A stretch of DNA of 64,000 nucleotides from Agrobacterium larrymoorei (GCF_013322225.1 NZ_JAAMFB010000044.1:1-64000), one strand, 5' to 3'. Positions 51,402 to 62,527 are shown, counted from the stretch's first letter. The notes: generated by a model not told the origin, from the sequence alone. Made by a program: numbers and translations.

Positions 51402-54400
51402 GTGGCCATCGCCCATTTCTCAGCCAGCATCGTCAGCCGCGGCTCCGGCCGCAGTGCCGTGCTGTCCGCGGCCTACCGGCACTGCGCGAAGATGGACTAT
51501 GAGCGTGAGGCTCGCACCATCGACTACACACGGAAGCATGGGCTCCTGTACGAAGAGTTTCTTCTTCCGGCAGATGCCCCGAACTGGGTTCGCTCGATGA
51601 TCGCCGACCGCTCTGTGTCAGGTGCGTCGGAAGCCTTCTGGAACCGGGTCGAGGCTTTCGAGAAACGTGCCGACGCGCAGCTCGCCCGTGACCTGACGAT
51701 TGCCTTGCCGCTGGAACTGTCGGCGGAGCAGAACATCGCCCTGGTGCGGGATTTCGTCGAGAAACACATCCTCGCCAAGGGAATGGTCGCCGACTGGGTC
51801 TATCATGACAATCCCGGTAATCCGCATATCCATCTGATGACCACCTTGCGGCCCCTGACGGAAGACGGGTTCGGTGGAAAGAAGGTGGCGGTGATCGGCG
51901 ATGACGGCCAGCCGGTTCGCACGAAAACGGGAAAAATCCTCTACGAACTCTGGGCCGGGGCGACCGAAGATTTCAACGTGCTGCGCGACGGCTGGTTCGA
52001 GCGGCAGAACCATCATCTGGCGCTCAGCGGGATCGATTTGCTCATCGATGGCCGGTCCTACGAAAAGCAGGGCATCGAACTTGAGCCGACCATCCATCTC
52101 GGTGTAGGCGCCAAGGCGATCGAGCGGAGGGCGGAAAGCCAAGGTGTTCGACCTGAGCTGGAGCGCATAGAGCTGAACAATAGGCGCCGTCAGGAAAGCA
52201 CTCGTCGTATCCTGAAGAACCCCATGATCGTGCTTGATCGTATCATGCGGGAGAAGAGCGTCTTCGACGAACGCGATGTCGCCAAAGTCCTGCATCGTTA
52301 TGTCGATGACACTACCGTCTTCCAGCAGCTTCTGCTGAAAATCATCCTGAATCCGGAAGTGCTGCGGCTCCAGCGCGACACGATCGATTTCGCGACCGGT
52401 GAGAGAGTGCCAGCTCGCTATTCGACCCGGGCGATGATCCGGCTGGAAGCGACAATGGCGCGGCAGGCAACCTGGCTGGCCGAGCGTGAGGGACGTGCTT
52501 TCTCCAGGACCATTCTAGAGGCAACGTTCCAGCGTCATGAGCGGCTGTCGGAAGAGCAGAAGACTGCGATCGAGCTGATTGCTGGTCCGGCCCGTATCGC
52601 CGCCGTCGTCGGCCGCGCAGGTGCAGGCAAGACCACGATGATGAAGGCGGCACGTGAGGCCTGGGAGCTTGCCGGATATCGTGTCGTTGGTGGTGCCTTG
52701 GCCGGCAAGGCGGCCGAGGGTCTGGAGAAGGAAGCAGGCATCGTTTCGCGCACGCTCGCATCCTGGGAACTGCGCTGGGGCAGCGGTCGTGATGTGCTCG
52801 ATGACAAGACCGTCTTCGTCATGGACGAGGCCGGTATGGTCGCATCGAAACAAATGGCAAGCTTCGTCGATGCTGTGGTCAAGGCAGGGGCAAAGATCGT
52901 GCTGGTTGGCGATCCCGAACAGCTTCAGCCGATCGAGGCGGGCGCTGCTTTCCGTGCCATCGTCGATCGGATCGGTTATGCCGAACTGGAGACGATCTAT
53001 CGTCAGGGCGAGGACTGGATGCGAAAGGCATCGCTCGATCTGGCGCGCGGCAATGTCGAGAGGGCAATCGTCGCTTATCAGGGTCAGGGCAGGGTGCTCG
53101 CCTCGCGCCTGAAGTCCGAAGCCGTTGAAAGTCTCATCGCCGATTGGAATAGGGATTACGATCAGACAAAGACCACGCTGATCCTCGCCCATCTGCGCCG
53201 CGACGTCCGAATGCTCAATGTCATGGCTCGCGAAAAGCTGATCGAACACGGCATCGTCGGCGAGGGCCACGTCTTCAAAACGGCCGATGGTGTCAGGAAT
53301 TTTGACGCGGGTGACCAGATCGTCTTCCTGAAGAACGAAGGATCGCTCGACGTCAAGAACGGAATGATCGGACATGTCGTCGAGGCGGCGCGTAACCGTG
53401 TTGTCGCCGTCATCGGTGAGGGCGACCAGCGCCGGCAAGTCACAGTCGAGCAGCGCTTCTATAACAATCTCGATTACGGCTATGCGACGACAATTCACAA
53501 GAGCCAGGGCGCCACAGTTGACCGCGTGAAAGTGCTGGCATCGCTCTCGCTGGATCGTCATCTGACCTATGTGGCAATGACCCGTCATCGTGAGGATTTG
53601 CAGCTCTACTACGGAACCAAATCCTTCTCCTTCAACGGCGGCCTGGCCAAGGTTCTCTCCCGCAGAAACGCCAAGGAAACCACCCTCGATTATGAGCGCG
53701 GTCTATTCTATCGCGAGGCGCTGCGCTTTGGGGAAAACCGTGGCCTGCACATCATGCAGGTGGCGCGTACACTCGTCCGCGACCGGCTCGACTGGACGCT
53801 GCGCCAGAGCCGAAAACTGGCCGATCTCGCTCGCAGGCTTGGTGCTCTCGGTGAGCGCTTTGGTCTGCACCAAACCCCCAAGATCCAAACGATGAAGGAG
53901 GCCAGGCCCATGGTCGCAGGCATCACGCAACTCTCCGGCTCTGTCGTTGACAGTGTCGATCGGAAACTCGACGCCGATCCGGCATTGAAGAAACAATGGG
54001 AGGAGGTATCCACCCGCTTTCGCTATGTCTTCGCCGATCCTGAAGGCGCTTTCCGCGCCATGAACTTCGATGAGATTCTCATCGACAGGGAGAGAGCAAA
54101 TCAGGCGTTGCGCAAGATCGAGGCTGATGTAGTTTCGTTCGGGCCGCTGAACGGCAAGACAGCCATGCTGGCCAGCAAGGCGGACCGGGAGGCTCGCCGC
54201 ATCGCCGAGCTCAATGTCCCGGCATTGAAGCGCGACCTCGAGCAATATCTCAGGATGCGCGAGACCGCGGTTCAGCGACTGCATGCGGATGAGCAGACGC
54301 TGCGCCAGCGCGCCTCGATCGACATTCCTGCATTGTCACCGGCGGCGCGTGTTGTGCTGGAGCGGGTACGCGATGCGATTGACCGTAACGACCTGCCGGC

Positions 54401-54704
54401 GGCTATGGCCTATGCGCTCAGCAACCGGGAAACGAAGCTGGAAATCGACGAGTTCAACAAGGTCGTCACCGAGCGGTTCGGCGAGCGCACGTTGCTGACC
54501 AACACGGCGCGTGAGCCCTCCGGGAAGCTGTTCGACAAACTATCGGAAGGCATGGAGCCCGAAGTGAAGCAGCAGCTGAAGGAAGCATGGCCGGTGATGC
54601 GCACGGCGCAGCAGCTTGCCGCTCATGAACGCACAACGCAGACGCTGAAGCAGGCAGAGGAACTGCGAATGACGCAGCGCCAGTCACCGGTGATAAAGCA
54701 GTGA
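51402..54704 (+). CDS. traA: TraA relaxase-helicase (MobA/MobL + SF1 helicase)
   Basis: A 1100-residue protein, starting at GTG 51402 with GGGAG 11 bases upstream. The N-terminal MobA/MobL relaxase domain has [20 protein letters not shown], a tyrosine-rich segment after it, and the metal triad in [12 protein letters not shown] near residue 145. The helicase half has Walker [17 protein letters not shown] near 403 and Walker B-like [27 protein letters not shown] (motif III) and [12 protein letters not shown] (motif V/VI). It nicks oriT, stays bound to the 5' end and unwinds the strand for transfer. The end overlaps traF by four bases. Full length, consistent with Ti-plasmid TraA. Confidence 0.96.
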   Translation: MAIAHFSASIVSRGSGRSAVLSAAYRHCAKMDYEREARTIDYTRKHGLLYEEFLLPADAPNWVRSMIADRSVSGASEAFWNRVEAFEKRADAQLARDLTIALPLELSAEQNIALVRDFVEKHILAKGMVADWVYHDNPGNPHIHLMTTLRPLTEDGFGGKKVAVIGDDGQPVRTKTGKILYELWAGATEDFNVLRDGWFERQNHHLALSGIDLLIDGRSYEKQGIELEPTIHLGVGAKAIERRAESQGVRPELERIELNNRRRQESTRRILKNPMIVLDRIMREKSVFDERDVAKVLHRYVDDTTVFQQLLLKIILNPEVLRLQRDTIDFATGERVPARYSTRAMIRLEATMARQATWLAEREGRAFSRTILEATFQRHERLSEEQKTAIELIAGPARIAAVVGRAGAGKTTMMKAAREAWELAGYRVVGGALAGKAAEGLEKEAGIVSRTLASWELRWGSGRDVLDDKTVFVMDEAGMVASKQMASFVDAVVKAGAKIVLVGDPEQLQPIEAGAAFRAIVDRIGYAELETIYRQGEDWMRKASLDLARGNVERAIVAYQGQGRVLASRLKSEAVESLIADWNRDYDQTKTTLILAHLRRDVRMLNVMAREKLIEHGIVGEGHVFKTADGVRNFDAGDQIVFLKNEGSLDVKNGMIGHVVEAARNRVVAVIGEGDQRRQVTVEQRFYNNLDYGYATTIHKSQGATVDRVKVLASLSLDRHLTYVAMTRHREDLQLYYGTKSFSFNGGLAKVLSRRNAKETTLDYERGLFYREALRFGENRGLHIMQVARTLVRDRLDWTLRQSRKLADLARRLGALGERFGLHQTPKIQTMKEARPMVAGITQLSGSVVDSVDRKLDADPALKKQWEEVSTRFRYVFADPEGAFRAMNFDEILIDRERANQALRKIEADVVSFGPLNGKTAMLASKADREARRIAELNVPALKRDLEQYLRMRETAVQRLHADEQTLRQRASIDIPALSPAARVVLERVRDAIDRNDLPAAMAYALSNRETKLEIDEFNKVVTERFGERTLLTNTAREPSGKLFDKLSEGMEPEVKQQLKEAWPVMRTAQQLAAHERTTQTLKQAEELRMTQRQSPVIKQ

Positions 54705-55231
54705 GACGACGCAGAGTGATTGCGTTTCTCACCGGTGCTGGCATCACCATGCTTGCCATGACATCGGTGGGCTATGTCGGCGGCATCAGGCTCAATCTCA
54801 CGCCGAGCGAGCCGCTCGGGCTTTGGCGCATCGAGGCGCTCAGCCGGTCCGTCGCAATTGGCGATCTCGTCTTCATCTGCCCGCCAATAACGGCGGTGTT
54901 CGAGCAGGCAATGCAGCGTGGATATCTTCGTCGTGGTCTGTGCGACGGCGGTGTGGCGCCGCTGATCAAGACAGTTGCAGCATTGCCCGGCCAGCATGTC
55001 GAAATCACCCATCACGTCGTCATCGATGGTCAGCCGATCGTGGCATCCGCCGTCCGCGCAAGGGACGGTGAGGGTCGAGAGCTGAAACCATATCCCGGTG
55101 GCGTTGTGCCATCCGGAAACCTCTTCTTTCACTCACCCTTTGCGAGCTCTTATGATAGTCGATATTTTGGGCCGGTCCCGGCTTCCGGTGTTCTCGGCCT
55201 GGCGCGGCCGATCCTTCCCGTCGAGCCATGA
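54701..55231 (+). CDS. traF: TraF, S26-type peptidase for pilin maturation
   Basis: 176 residues, starting at GTG 54701 overlapping the traA stop. One N-terminal membrane segment ([20 protein letters not shown]) anchors it in the inner membrane. The serine is in [11 protein letters not shown] and the general-base lysine in [12 protein letters not shown], the signal-peptidase I-like dyad. TraF of Ti/RP4 type cleaves and cyclises the pilin and is needed for transfer. The C-terminus shares bases with the 5' end of traB, in another frame. Complete. Confidence 0.93.
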   Translation: MRRRRVIAFLTGAGITMLAMTSVGYVGGIRLNLTPSEPLGLWRIEALSRSVAIGDLVFICPPITAVFEQAMQRGYLRRGLCDGGVAPLIKTVAALPGQHVEITHHVVIDGQPIVASAVRARDGEGRELKPYPGGVVPSGNLFFHSPFASSYDSRYFGPVPASGVLGLARPILPVEP

Positions 55232-56447
55232 TGGCAGCGGCGGCAATCGCTCCGCCTGTTGGCAATCCGTCCTGCTGATTGCCGCGGCTGTCGTCTGTGG
55301 CCGCATTGCCTGGAGCGGAGACGTGTCTCTTCTTCCGGTCGCGATATATTTCCCGGCGTTTTGGGCGAACGCCCCTTCGCGTTCAATAGCAGCGCTCATA
55401 TCGGCTGGGTATTTCCTTGCAGCGTCGCGAGGTCTGCCCCAGGGCGTGGCCAACTTCTATGCTGCCGATCTGTGGCCGGGGTTACTATTGTGGGTAGCGG
55501 CTTCCATCTCCTTCGTCGCCGTAAACGGCGTGCTTTGGACGAAGCATACTGAACAAAAGGCCTTCGGAAAGATGTGGCCGGATGCGGCAAGGGCGGTGCG
55601 CTATCTGGCGGCGGCAATGCTCACGGGGCTACCGCCTTTCGGCATCACCGGATGGGCGCATCCGCTGACAGCTGCGGGTGTGCTGTTTCCCGGTTGGGGC
55701 TGGTGGGGTGTTTTGGCAGCTGCGACCGGCCTGCTTGCCATGACTACAAGGTTTTGGCCAGCCGCTGCCATGACGCTATCAGCGTTCTGGCTATGGTCTG
55801 CCTCTTCCTGGACAGAACCGAATCTACTGGAAGGATGGAGGAGCGTCGACCTTGAACAGGGACACAACCTTGGGCGTGACGGATCGCTTCAGTACCATCG
55901 TAACCTGATCGCAACAGTGCGGCGCGTTGCCACCACCGATCCCGGTATCCGCGTCGTGGTGCTCCCCGAAAGTGCGCTTGGCTTCTGGACGCCTACCGTG
56001 GCGCGGGCTTGGCAGGAAAATCTCCGGGGCTCGAACCTCACCGTCATTACAGGGGCCGCCGTCATCAACCCGCGGGGCTATGACAATGTGATGGTGGCGA
56101 TCTCGGCTGGCGTAACAGACGTTCTTTATCGCGAGCGCATGCCGGTTCCAGGTTCGATGTGGCAGCCGTGGCTAAAATGGACCGGGCAGGGCGGCGAAGC
56201 GCGGGCGGACTTCTTCCGCAATCCGGGGGTTGAAGTTGATGGAGCCAGGATCGCGCCGCTGATCTGCTACGAGCAACTCATTCTCTGGCCGGTCCTCCAG
56301 TCGATCCTGCACAGCCCCGACGTCATCGTCGCTTCCGGCAATGGCTGGTGGACCGCGGGAACGTCGATCGTCAATATTCAAAAAGCAAGCGTGATCGCCT
56401 GGGCAAAACTGTTCGGACTTCCTGTCGTCACGGCGTTTAATACATAA
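55152..56447 (+). CDS. traB: TraB conjugal transfer protein (CN-hydrolase-like)
   Basis: About 431 residues from ATG 55152; the frame extends back to 55098 and the true start is uncertain, since both overlap traF. The N-terminal half has several membrane segments ([20 protein letters not shown] and others). The C-terminal half is a nitrilase/apolipoprotein N-acyltransferase-like domain: [14 protein letters not shown] carries Glu, LKWTG region carries Lys, and [12 protein letters not shown] the Cys. TraB is conserved in Ti plasmids and enhances transfer; its substrate is not known to me. It is followed by traH after 13 bases. Confidence 0.88.
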   Translation: MIVDILGRSRLPVFSAWRGRSFPSSHDGSGGNRSACWQSVLLIAAAVVCGRIAWSGDVSLLPVAIYFPAFWANAPSRSIAALISAGYFLAASRGLPQGVANFYAADLWPGLLLWVAASISFVAVNGVLWTKHTEQKAFGKMWPDAARAVRYLAAAMLTGLPPFGITGWAHPLTAAGVLFPGWGWWGVLAAATGLLAMTTRFWPAAAMTLSAFWLWSASSWTEPNLLEGWRSVDLEQGHNLGRDGSLQYHRNLIATVRRVATTDPGIRVVVLPESALGFWTPTVARAWQENLRGSNLTVITGAAVINPRGYDNVMVAISAGVTDVLYRERMPVPGSMWQPWLKWTGQGGEARADFFRNPGVEVDGARIAPLICYEQLILWPVLQSILHSPDVIVASGNGWWTAGTSIVNIQKASVIAWAKLFGLPVVTAFNT

Positions 56448-56460
56448 GGAGATATTCGTG

Positions 56461-57087
56461 ATGGTCGATGCTGCCCTCATCAAGCAATGCAGCGATCACG
56501 GCCTACAGCCGGGGATCGTTGAACAGTTCATCGAACGGGCAGGGGTACCAGACCCACTCGCGATTACAATCCGCTCGGGAAGCCGTGTCATACTGGTGCC
56601 GAAGCCCACGACTCCAGAGGACGCTCTCTTGTTGATACGCGAAAACCTCGGGCGCAACACGGTGCGGGTCGGGATCACACAGTATCCCGCCGGGCTCGGG
56701 ATACTGGAGGCTGGCCAGCTGAAGCCGCACCTGGTCGATGAGTGCGAGAACATCCGCTTGGGCACGGCGCTGTTCGCCAAGGTTTATCGGATTGTTACCA
56801 AGTGGTATGGCGACCCGACCGAAACGGAGGTGCTGCCGCAGGTGTTCGACGACGCGATCATTGCCTGGCAGACGGGATATTTTGAAGGAGCGGCAGTGTT
56901 TCAGATGGAATATCTAGATGATGCAAAGCCCGCCAAACCGGAGTCGGTCCAGCGCGATGGCGTTGATACAGGAGCTGGGCTCCCGGAAAATGAAGACAGG
57001 CCCGAGGTGCCAGCCGAAGCTTCGGCATCCGATCCCAGCAAAGCAGGAATAAGGATCGACCTGTCCGGCATTGGCGCAAACCGCTGA
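56461..57087 (+). CDS. traH: TraH conjugal transfer protein (Ti type)
   Basis: 208 residues from ATG 56461, with GGAG nine bases upstream. Recognised by VDAALIKQCSDHGLQPGIVE, TIRSGSRVILVPKPTTPEDA, GITQYPAGLGILEAGQLKPH and LVDECENIRLGTALFAKVYR. The C-terminal 50 residues are low-complexity, acidic and proline-rich, ending in IRIDLSGIG. It is the last gene of traAFBH. Its biochemical role is unclear, and some plasmids transfer without it. Confidence 0.9.
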   Translation: MVDAALIKQCSDHGLQPGIVEQFIERAGVPDPLAITIRSGSRVILVPKPTTPEDALLLIRENLGRNTVRVGITQYPAGLGILEAGQLKPHLVDECENIRLGTALFAKVYRIVTKWYGDPTETEVLPQVFDDAIIAWQTGYFEGAAVFQMEYLDDAKPAKPESVQRDGVDTGAGLPENEDRPEVPAEASASDPSKAGIRIDLSGIGANR

Positions 57088-57096
57088 CTTCATCGT

Positions 57097-57114
57097 ATCT
57101 GCAGATCTGCACGG
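57097..57114. promoter_or_regulatory. tra box upstream of traM
   Basis: ATCTGCAGATCTGCACGG has the full TGCAGATCTGCA core of a TraR-binding site, weaker than the one at 51222 at its outer bases. It lies about 290 bases before traM, directly after traH, so TraR may raise the level of its own antiactivator (negative feedback). Confidence 0.85.
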
Positions 57115-57400
57115 CGATTGTTTATTCATCGCCCTAGCGAAAGCGGCTTGAACCTTCTATAAGGGTCTCGACGCAGCACGCACTGCGTTGCGGCTTAGAA
57201 TCCGCAGATGAACGGTTGGTGCTGACCGAAACGGCGCCAGGAACCCTCTGACTTTATGTCCGGGGGCCTGCGACGCATGTCCAGGCTCCGGCTAAAGGTC
57301 GCAGGGCCGATTCATCTCGGATTCTAACCCCCGGTCAGGGTTCACAGGGTTTATCGTCAGCGGGGGCGGACCGCAGACAATGCTCAGGGTTAGATCACAA

Positions 57401-57706
57401 ATGGATTCCGAAAAATTAGCAGTCGACACCTGTGAACTGCGCCCTTTGATAGGGCTGACAAGCGGCCTTGCGCACGGAGACGTCGAGACGTTGACGGTCA
57501 ACGCCATTCGTCTGCATAGGCAACTTCTCGACAAAGCGGATCAACTGTTCCAGGCTTTGCCAGAGGACTACAGGACTGGCAAGGCTACTGGCGGTGTGCA
57601 GCATCTCGAATACATCGAAGCAATGATCGAGATGCATGCACAGATGAGCGCGCTCAACACGCTCCTCGGGGTTCTCGGATACATTCCCAAGATAGCCACG
57701 AACTGA
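57401..57706 (+). CDS. traM: TraM, TraR antiactivator
   Basis: 101 residues from ATG 57401 (an ATG seven codons upstream is possible; no strong ribosome binding site for either). TraM of Agrobacterium: ELRPLIGLTSGLAHGDVETL, TVNAIRLHRQLLDKADQLFQ, ALPEDYRTGKATGGVQH and EMHAQMSALNTLLGVLGYIP. TraM binds TraR in a stable complex and stops it from activating tra genes until AHL levels are high. It is convergent with traR, 63 bases apart. Confidence 0.94.
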   Translation: MDSEKLAVDTCELRPLIGLTSGLAHGDVETLTVNAIRLHRQLLDKADQLFQALPEDYRTGKATGGVQHLEYIEAMIEMHAQMSALNTLLGVLGYIPKIATN

Positions 57707-57769
57707 TTCGGTGTTTTTCGGATAAGACCGGTAGGCCAACAGATCCAGTGGAATTGGTTTCTGACGCTT

Positions 57770-58474
57770 TCACATAAGCTTTCTGCGGATCGCTAGCGCG
57801 ATGAGTTGAGCCTTGTTCCGGACTTCAAAGCGTTTCATAGCCTCGCGAAGCTTCACACGAACGCTGTTGTATTTGACGCCCTCCACATCAGCAATCTCGT
57901 CCATCGTCATCCCGACGGCAATCCATCTGAGATAGGTCGCCTCTTTGGGATCGAGCCAGGCGTCGTCTTCTACGGTCGGAGTGATTTGGAGAAACGAGAT
58001 GCGCGCATGGAGTTGTCCGACCGCTGCGGCGGCCGCGACCGCGTCGATCTCACGGTCGAGATCGATCGAAGGCCTTTCCGATGCTAAAGTAAACATCGAC
58101 ATCGAGCCGTTGGCAGTCTTGATCGGAACGGTTACCCCGGAGCGGATGCCGAAATCGGCAGCATGCGCATAAAAGGCTCGCTCTTCTTTCGATTGCCTTG
58201 CGCGATCCTGTTCGCCGGACCATGCAAAGATCTCCTTCTTGGACTTCGCGCGTTTGACGATCGGATCGAGCTTGTCGAATTTCTTGTCGAAGTACGCTGA
58301 CCGCCACTCGCGATGATAATTAGTAACTGCGATAGTATGCTTGTGCTGGATATGGAGATAGGCGTAGCCGGTAAAGCCGAAATGTTCGGTGAGGTCCGCA
58401 AGGCCCTGTGTGACGATGCTTTCGTCGCCGTGTATAGCCGCAAGATCGGTCAGTTTGTCGAGCCAGTGCTGCAT
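57770..58474 (-). CDS. traR: TraR, LuxR-type quorum-sensing activator
   Basis: 234 residues from ATG 58474, matching the known TraR N-terminus ([20 protein letters not shown]). All four key ligand-pocket residues are in place: Trp57, Tyr61, Asp70 and Trp85. The C-terminal HTH contains [20 protein letters not shown] followed by [17 protein letters not shown]. It should bind 3-oxo-C8-HSL, fold as a dimer and activate the tra boxes at 51222 and 57097. Whether it is itself controlled by opines cannot be judged: no opine regulon gene is adjacent. No traI is present in the window. Confidence 0.95.
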   Translation of the reverse strand: MQHWLDKLTDLAAIHGDESIVTQGLADLTEHFGFTGYAYLHIQHKHTIAVTNYHREWRSAYFDKKFDKLDPIVKRAKSKKEIFAWSGEQDRARQSKEERAFYAHAADFGIRSGVTVPIKTANGSMSMFTLASERPSIDLDREIDAVAAAAAVGQLHARISFLQITPTVEDDAWLDPKEATYLRWIAVGMTMDEIADVEGVKYNSVRVKLREAMKRFEVRNKAQLIALAIRRKLM

Positions 58475-58629
58475 TTCTTTACTCCGCATAGGTGGTCACT
58501 TGTAACAAGTCACAAAAGCCCCTCGACGTCTCGCAGTATCATCCAGAAAATTTCAATCTTAGATTGCATAATCAGCATTATGGAACTTGAAGCATTTCTT
58601 GCCGGCGGCGTCGTCCGGAACGGACTGAA

Positions 58630-58977
58630 CTATGGCCGCTCCAGAAAATGGGATTGATCATTAATACCTAATTTGGAGCGGTGGCTGGCGAGCGCGTACG
58701 CGCAGGCCTTAGCCACGTAGTCCGGATACCGCCCAAGAGGCCAATTCACGCAGCGGGCCGTAATATTGGCAATCAGTTCCTCATCGCTGGTGCCAGCATG
58801 CATATCCGCGACGATTAAGCGCAATTGCAGAAGTGGAATGTGGGCATCAAACGGCATCTGGACGACGGATAACATAGTATCGCGACGGCTTGCGGCTTTC
58901 CCCGCCTGAAATGCCTCAATTTCATTGGGGAAATAGGCTTTCGCCAAATTTCGGCGCAGAGCTTCAGCGTCGCTCAT
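58630..58977 (-). CDS. Hypothetical protein downstream of the tra region
   Basis: 115 residues from ATG 58977; earlier ATGs in this frame lack support. MSDAEALRRNLAKAYFPNEI, RRDTMLSVVQMPFDAHIPLL and VNWPLGRYPDYVAKACAYAL are the clearest parts. The composition is helical. I do not recognise a family. The ribosome binding site is weak (AGGA at 13 bases). It is upstream of traR on the same strand, 155 bases apart, and probably separately transcribed. Confidence 0.5.
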   Translation of the reverse strand: MSDAEALRRNLAKAYFPNEIEAFQAGKAASRRDTMLSVVQMPFDAHIPLLQLRLIVADMHAGTSDEELIANITARCVNWPLGRYPDYVAKACAYALASHRSKLGINDQSHFLERP

Positions 58978-59225
58978 AAATTCGTGACGTTTTCCTCGTT
59001 TGTAAAAAGGGTCTGGTCGGCTGCGATTGCACCGAACATTCGGTCTCGCTCGCAAGACGGTACCGTGACGGTAAAAATTTGCTCGGCCATATCTCGTATC
59101 CTCGATAGACTTTGGAAGGTATGCGGCGCCGACGCGCGGCAAGTCCCAACCGGCGATGTCCGCACGCAAGGCTTTGGAAAAGAGTTGAAAAATGGTACAT
59201 GAATCTTGCGCGTTGAAGGGCAGTT

Positions 59226-60002
59226 CTATCTGAATCTCGCGGCGGCGCGTTCAGCTATCGCAATTCGTTCATTTGTTTGACGCTCTGTGATCGTTTTCAG
59301 TCGTGAAACAACTTCGCGAGGTGCAGTTTCAGGCCGCCCGGCGTTGAAAGGGGGATGTGGGTCGTACTCACTACCTAGTTGAAGCAACTGGGCGGTCTGC
59401 TCTCCCCAGACCTGAGCTGCTACACTCAATCCAAAGTCTATCCCTGCTGTAACGCCGCCGCCCGTGATAAGATTTCCGTCAGTTACGACTCGCTGCTGGA
59501 CGGGCTCGGCTCCGAAAATTGGAAGGACATCCATTGCTGTCCAATGGGTAGTAGCTTTGCGCCCTCTGAGTAATCCTGCCGCACCAAGAACAAGTGCACC
59601 AGTACAGACCGAGGTTATGAACCTGGCTGAAGGTGCTCGCTTTTGAAGAAACTCAAGAATTTCCGCATCTTCCATTAAAGCCGACACACCCGGGCCACCT
59701 CCGACAAAAATCAAGTCCAGATCAGGTGCTTGGCTTAACACCATATCGGGTAAAACCTTCGTACCCGTATCGGTGCGAATGACGTCCATCGATTTCGATA
59801 TTACAGATATTTTTGCGTTTCTCGGGCGTGCCCAAAAGTCGTTAGGTCCAGAAAAATCAAGATATGTCATGTCATTAAACATCAGCATGCCGATGTTGAA
59901 CGGCGTGTTTGAAATACTGGAATCTGCCAGAGCCACTTTAACCCCACTTATAATAGTACCTGCAGTCGCCGCGGCTGATGCAATAAATGCTCGTCTCTTC
60001 AA
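59226..60002 (-). CDS. Exported DJ-1/PfpI-family protein (isonitrile hydratase-like)
   Basis: 258 residues. The N-terminus KRRAFIASAAATAGTIISG is a twin-arginine-like signal with a cleavage site near ALADSS, so export is likely. The DJ-1/PfpI fold shows GMLMFNDMTYLDFSGPNDFW, IFVGGGPGVSALM with the conserved Glu region, and the nucleophile elbow TSVCTGALVLGAAGLLRGRK with Cys. GGGVTAGIDFGLSV follows. The closest known enzymes are cyclohexyl-isocyanide hydratases. An exported member is unusual. It is divergent from the GlxA-type regulator gene over 290 bases. Confidence 0.83.
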   Translation of the reverse strand: MKRRAFIASAAATAGTIISGVKVALADSSISNTPFNIGMLMFNDMTYLDFSGPNDFWARPRNAKISVISKSMDVIRTDTGTKVLPDMVLSQAPDLDLIFVGGGPGVSALMEDAEILEFLQKRAPSARFITSVCTGALVLGAAGLLRGRKATTHWTAMDVLPIFGAEPVQQRVVTDGNLITGGGVTAGIDFGLSVAAQVWGEQTAQLLQLGSEYDPHPPFNAGRPETAPREVVSRLKTITERQTNERIAIAERAAARFR

Positions 60003-60292
60003 AGCTTACACTCCCCTTCAAACGATCATATCGTAAAAGTGTTACTTGTGCTTTTGAATAGGATGTCCGGACAAATGCCGATTAGAAGCAGCCAAGTAGG
60101 ATATTAATACAACCGCAGAGCCCTCAATTTTTTATCTGGCTGCCGCTCAATGCCGCTACCTCGAAATTGAACGGACTCCTCCCAAAAAAGACAAACACCA
60201 CTCATTTTCAGCCATGGCTAATTTTGATCGTTTGCTCAATTCGGGCCTGATGGTATCGGTCAGGTGACTTGTAACGCGAGAAGAGGTGCGTC

Positions 60293-61240
60293 ATGCATAA
60301 AGTGAGTGTGCTTGCTATCGACGGTTTAATACCGTTCGATCTTTCCATTCCTTGTGAAGTTCTTGGTAGGGCAACGACCGCTTCAGGATCCCCTGCTTAT
60401 GACGTAAAGATCTGTGGCGAGACTCCTGCCATTCGGACCAGTCGATTTAATATTCTTCCAGACCACGCCTTAAAGGATTTGTCCGACGCCCACACGGTCA
60501 TCATACCCGGGATCGTTGACGTTGACAGGGAAGTGTCTTCCCCTGTGCTAGAAGCCATAAATGAATCGTGGCAGGCCGGAGCGCGAATTGCATCGATTTG
60601 TACGGGTGCGTTTGTCCTTGCTGCATCCGGTCTTCTCACAGGCAGGCGCGCCACGACGCATTGGCGCGGCGCCGAGGAGCTCCAGATGCGATATCCCGAT
60701 ATTATGGTTGATCCGAGTGTTCTTTGGGTTGATGAAGGCCGCCTGATCACGTCAGCAGGTGCATCGGCGGGAATTGACATGTGCCTCCATTTGGTACGTA
60801 AAGATTTTGGGCAAGCAGTCGCCGCTCATGCTGCTCGCATGGCCGTGGCTCCGCTTGATCGCGACGGAGGTCAGGCGCAATTCATTCGTCATACACCTCC
60901 CACTTCGAACGCCAGCCTGGCACACCTGCTCGACTGGATGAGGGCAAACGCGCATCGTCCCGTAGATCTGGATGAATTGGCAAGCCAAGCCTGTATCAGT
61001 CCCCGTACGCTCACGCGACGATTCAAGGAGCAGACAGGAACGACGCCAATGCAGTGGTTGCTCCGTACCCGTATTCAACTTGCATGTGACCTGCTTGAGA
61101 CGAGTGACGCTTATATCGACGAGATAAGTTTAGCGACAGGCTTTGAGTCTTCCGTCACCTTTCGCGCTCGGTTTGGCAGCATAGTGGGTATTAGTCCGAC
61201 CGTCTACAGACAAAGGTTTAATTCGAACGTGGCAAGCTGA
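60293..61240 (+). CDS. GlxA/FtrA-type AraC regulator with DJ-1/PfpI domain
   Basis: 315 residues. N-terminal DJ-1/PfpI domain: VSVLAIDGLIPFDLSIPCEV, VIIPGIVDVDRE, ASICTGAFVLAASGLLTGRR, SAGASAGIDMCLHLVRKDFG. C-terminal AraC HTH pair: VDLDELASQACISPRTLTRR and IDEISLATGFESSVTFRARF then GISPTVYRQRF. These regulators respond to nitrogenous or stress metabolites through the DJ-1 domain. It is divergent from the exported DJ-1 gene, which it probably controls. GAGGTG lies near the ATG. Confidence 0.88.
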   Translation: MHKVSVLAIDGLIPFDLSIPCEVLGRATTASGSPAYDVKICGETPAIRTSRFNILPDHALKDLSDAHTVIIPGIVDVDREVSSPVLEAINESWQAGARIASICTGAFVLAASGLLTGRRATTHWRGAEELQMRYPDIMVDPSVLWVDEGRLITSAGASAGIDMCLHLVRKDFGQAVAAHAARMAVAPLDRDGGQAQFIRHTPPTSNASLAHLLDWMRANAHRPVDLDELASQACISPRTLTRRFKEQTGTTPMQWLLRTRIQLACDLLETSDAYIDEISLATGFESSVTFRARFGSIVGISPTVYRQRFNSNVAS

Positions 61241-61526
61241 GCGACACCACCATGTTTGCCATCGCAGTTGAAGTTTGTAGATCCTTACCGCCCGTCACAA
61301 GCAATGACTGCGATTTTTCCGCTTTAAGATAGGCACGGCACATATTCACCAAATCTCGGCGTAAGTCTTCGCTGACCTCGTGAGGACGATCGCGCTCGAA
61401 CGCATTCCGTACCGCACCAAATATTACCGTTATAAGCGTACGAGAGGTCTCCGTGACTTCGACGCCGCCAAGATCTGTAGCGCTTGCGAGCATTTTCGCA
61501 ATCGCCCTGTCTGTCCGCGAGGTCAA
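61218..61526 (-). pseudogene. TetR-family regulator, C-terminal fragment
   Basis: About 102 codons with a TTG first codon and no ribosome binding site. MLASATDLGGVEVTETSRTL and VRNAFERDRPHEVSEDLRRD then LVNMCRAYLKAEK match the ligand-binding half of AcrR/TetR regulators. The N-terminal HTH is absent, and the frame is closed by TGA just upstream. Its 3' end overlaps that of the GlxA-type gene on the other strand. It was probably the regulator of the equally broken SDR gene that diverges from it. Confidence 0.55.
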
Positions 61527-61596
61527 ATGCGAATCTTCAAACTGAGCTATTCGTCATATCATGTGTCACAGTTTCTGACGAAGAAATGTTCGAGGT

Positions 61597-62299
61597 TTGA
61601 CAGAAGAACGTGTAGCGGTTGTCACCAGGGGAAATAAAGGTATCGGGCTCAAGTTTTTGCGACAGCTTGGGAACGCCGGTGTCGCAGTTGTTGTAGGTGC
61701 TAGGGACCGGAACCGAAGCATCGCAGCCACCGCATCATTAAGGTCGGATGGGATCAATTGATGTCACAGATCAGTGGAGTATCAGTGCAGCAGCTCAGGG
61801 TATCGCACATACACATGGCAGGCTGGATGTCGTCATCAATAATGCTGGCATATTCGATTTTTAAGACGATCATCCAAGCCGAGCGTCCGTCGATGCAGTT
61901 CGAAGGGTCGTCGAGGTTAACTTCATCGGCGCACTGGCGGTAACTCATCCAATGTTGCCACTTCCTGAAATCTTACCCGCAGTGCGCGTCGTAGACGTGT
62001 CCAGTTCGCCAGGTTCTCTCGAGTTGAAGGGTGATACGAAATCGCCATACAATTCGCAGCAGTTCCTCCGTCACAACTCTTCAAAAGCGTGTCTGAATAT
62101 GTTGACGATAGAGCTGCACCAGGAACTGAGCTGCAGCGGCATTGTCGTGAATTCGGTTAGCGCTGACTTCGTGAAGACATACCTCACCGGCTACGGCAAT
62201 CTAACGCCTGAAGAGGGTGCACGGTTGCCGGTGGAATATGCGCTCTCTGCGACCGCATCTGGAACGTTCGTGGAGCCCAGTAACACGACCGCTTGGTAG
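61597..62299 (+). pseudogene. Short-chain dehydrogenase pseudogene
   Basis: Starts with TTG 61597: EERVAVVTRGNKGIGLKFLR is an SDR cofactor loop, and VVVGARDRNR follows. The frame is lost near 61755, where the next segment (IDVTDQWSISAAAQGIAHTH, then DVVINNAGIF) continues in another frame. A TAA at about 61862 interrupts it again just after IFDF. The rest (VEVNFIGALAVTHPMLPLPE, then the SSKACLNMLTIELHQEL site) is open to 62299. In that site the usual Tyr of YxxxK is His-Asn-Ser-Ser-Lys, so the catalytic Tyr is gone too. Not functional. Confidence 0.75.
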
Positions 62300-62527
62300 T
62301 CGCAGGAAATGTGTGAGTGATCGACGATTGCTGAAGAGCGATCGTCTAAATTGCTGAAAATTTGGCAGGTGCTGCGCTTACAGTCGCGCCTAGATTGCCG
62401 ACAGTCACGAGAATATCGAGCATCAAACGATAAATGGCAAAATTTCATCGCTATTTGTCGTTCGCGATACTCACGAGAGCTCAAGCTCGTGGGCTAGTTT
62501 TGAGAGATTGAAACTGGAATTATAGAC

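Noticed and set aside
51602-52295. Minus-strand frames opposite traA
   Set aside because: Complementary to the relaxase domain; no ribosome binding site and no motif.
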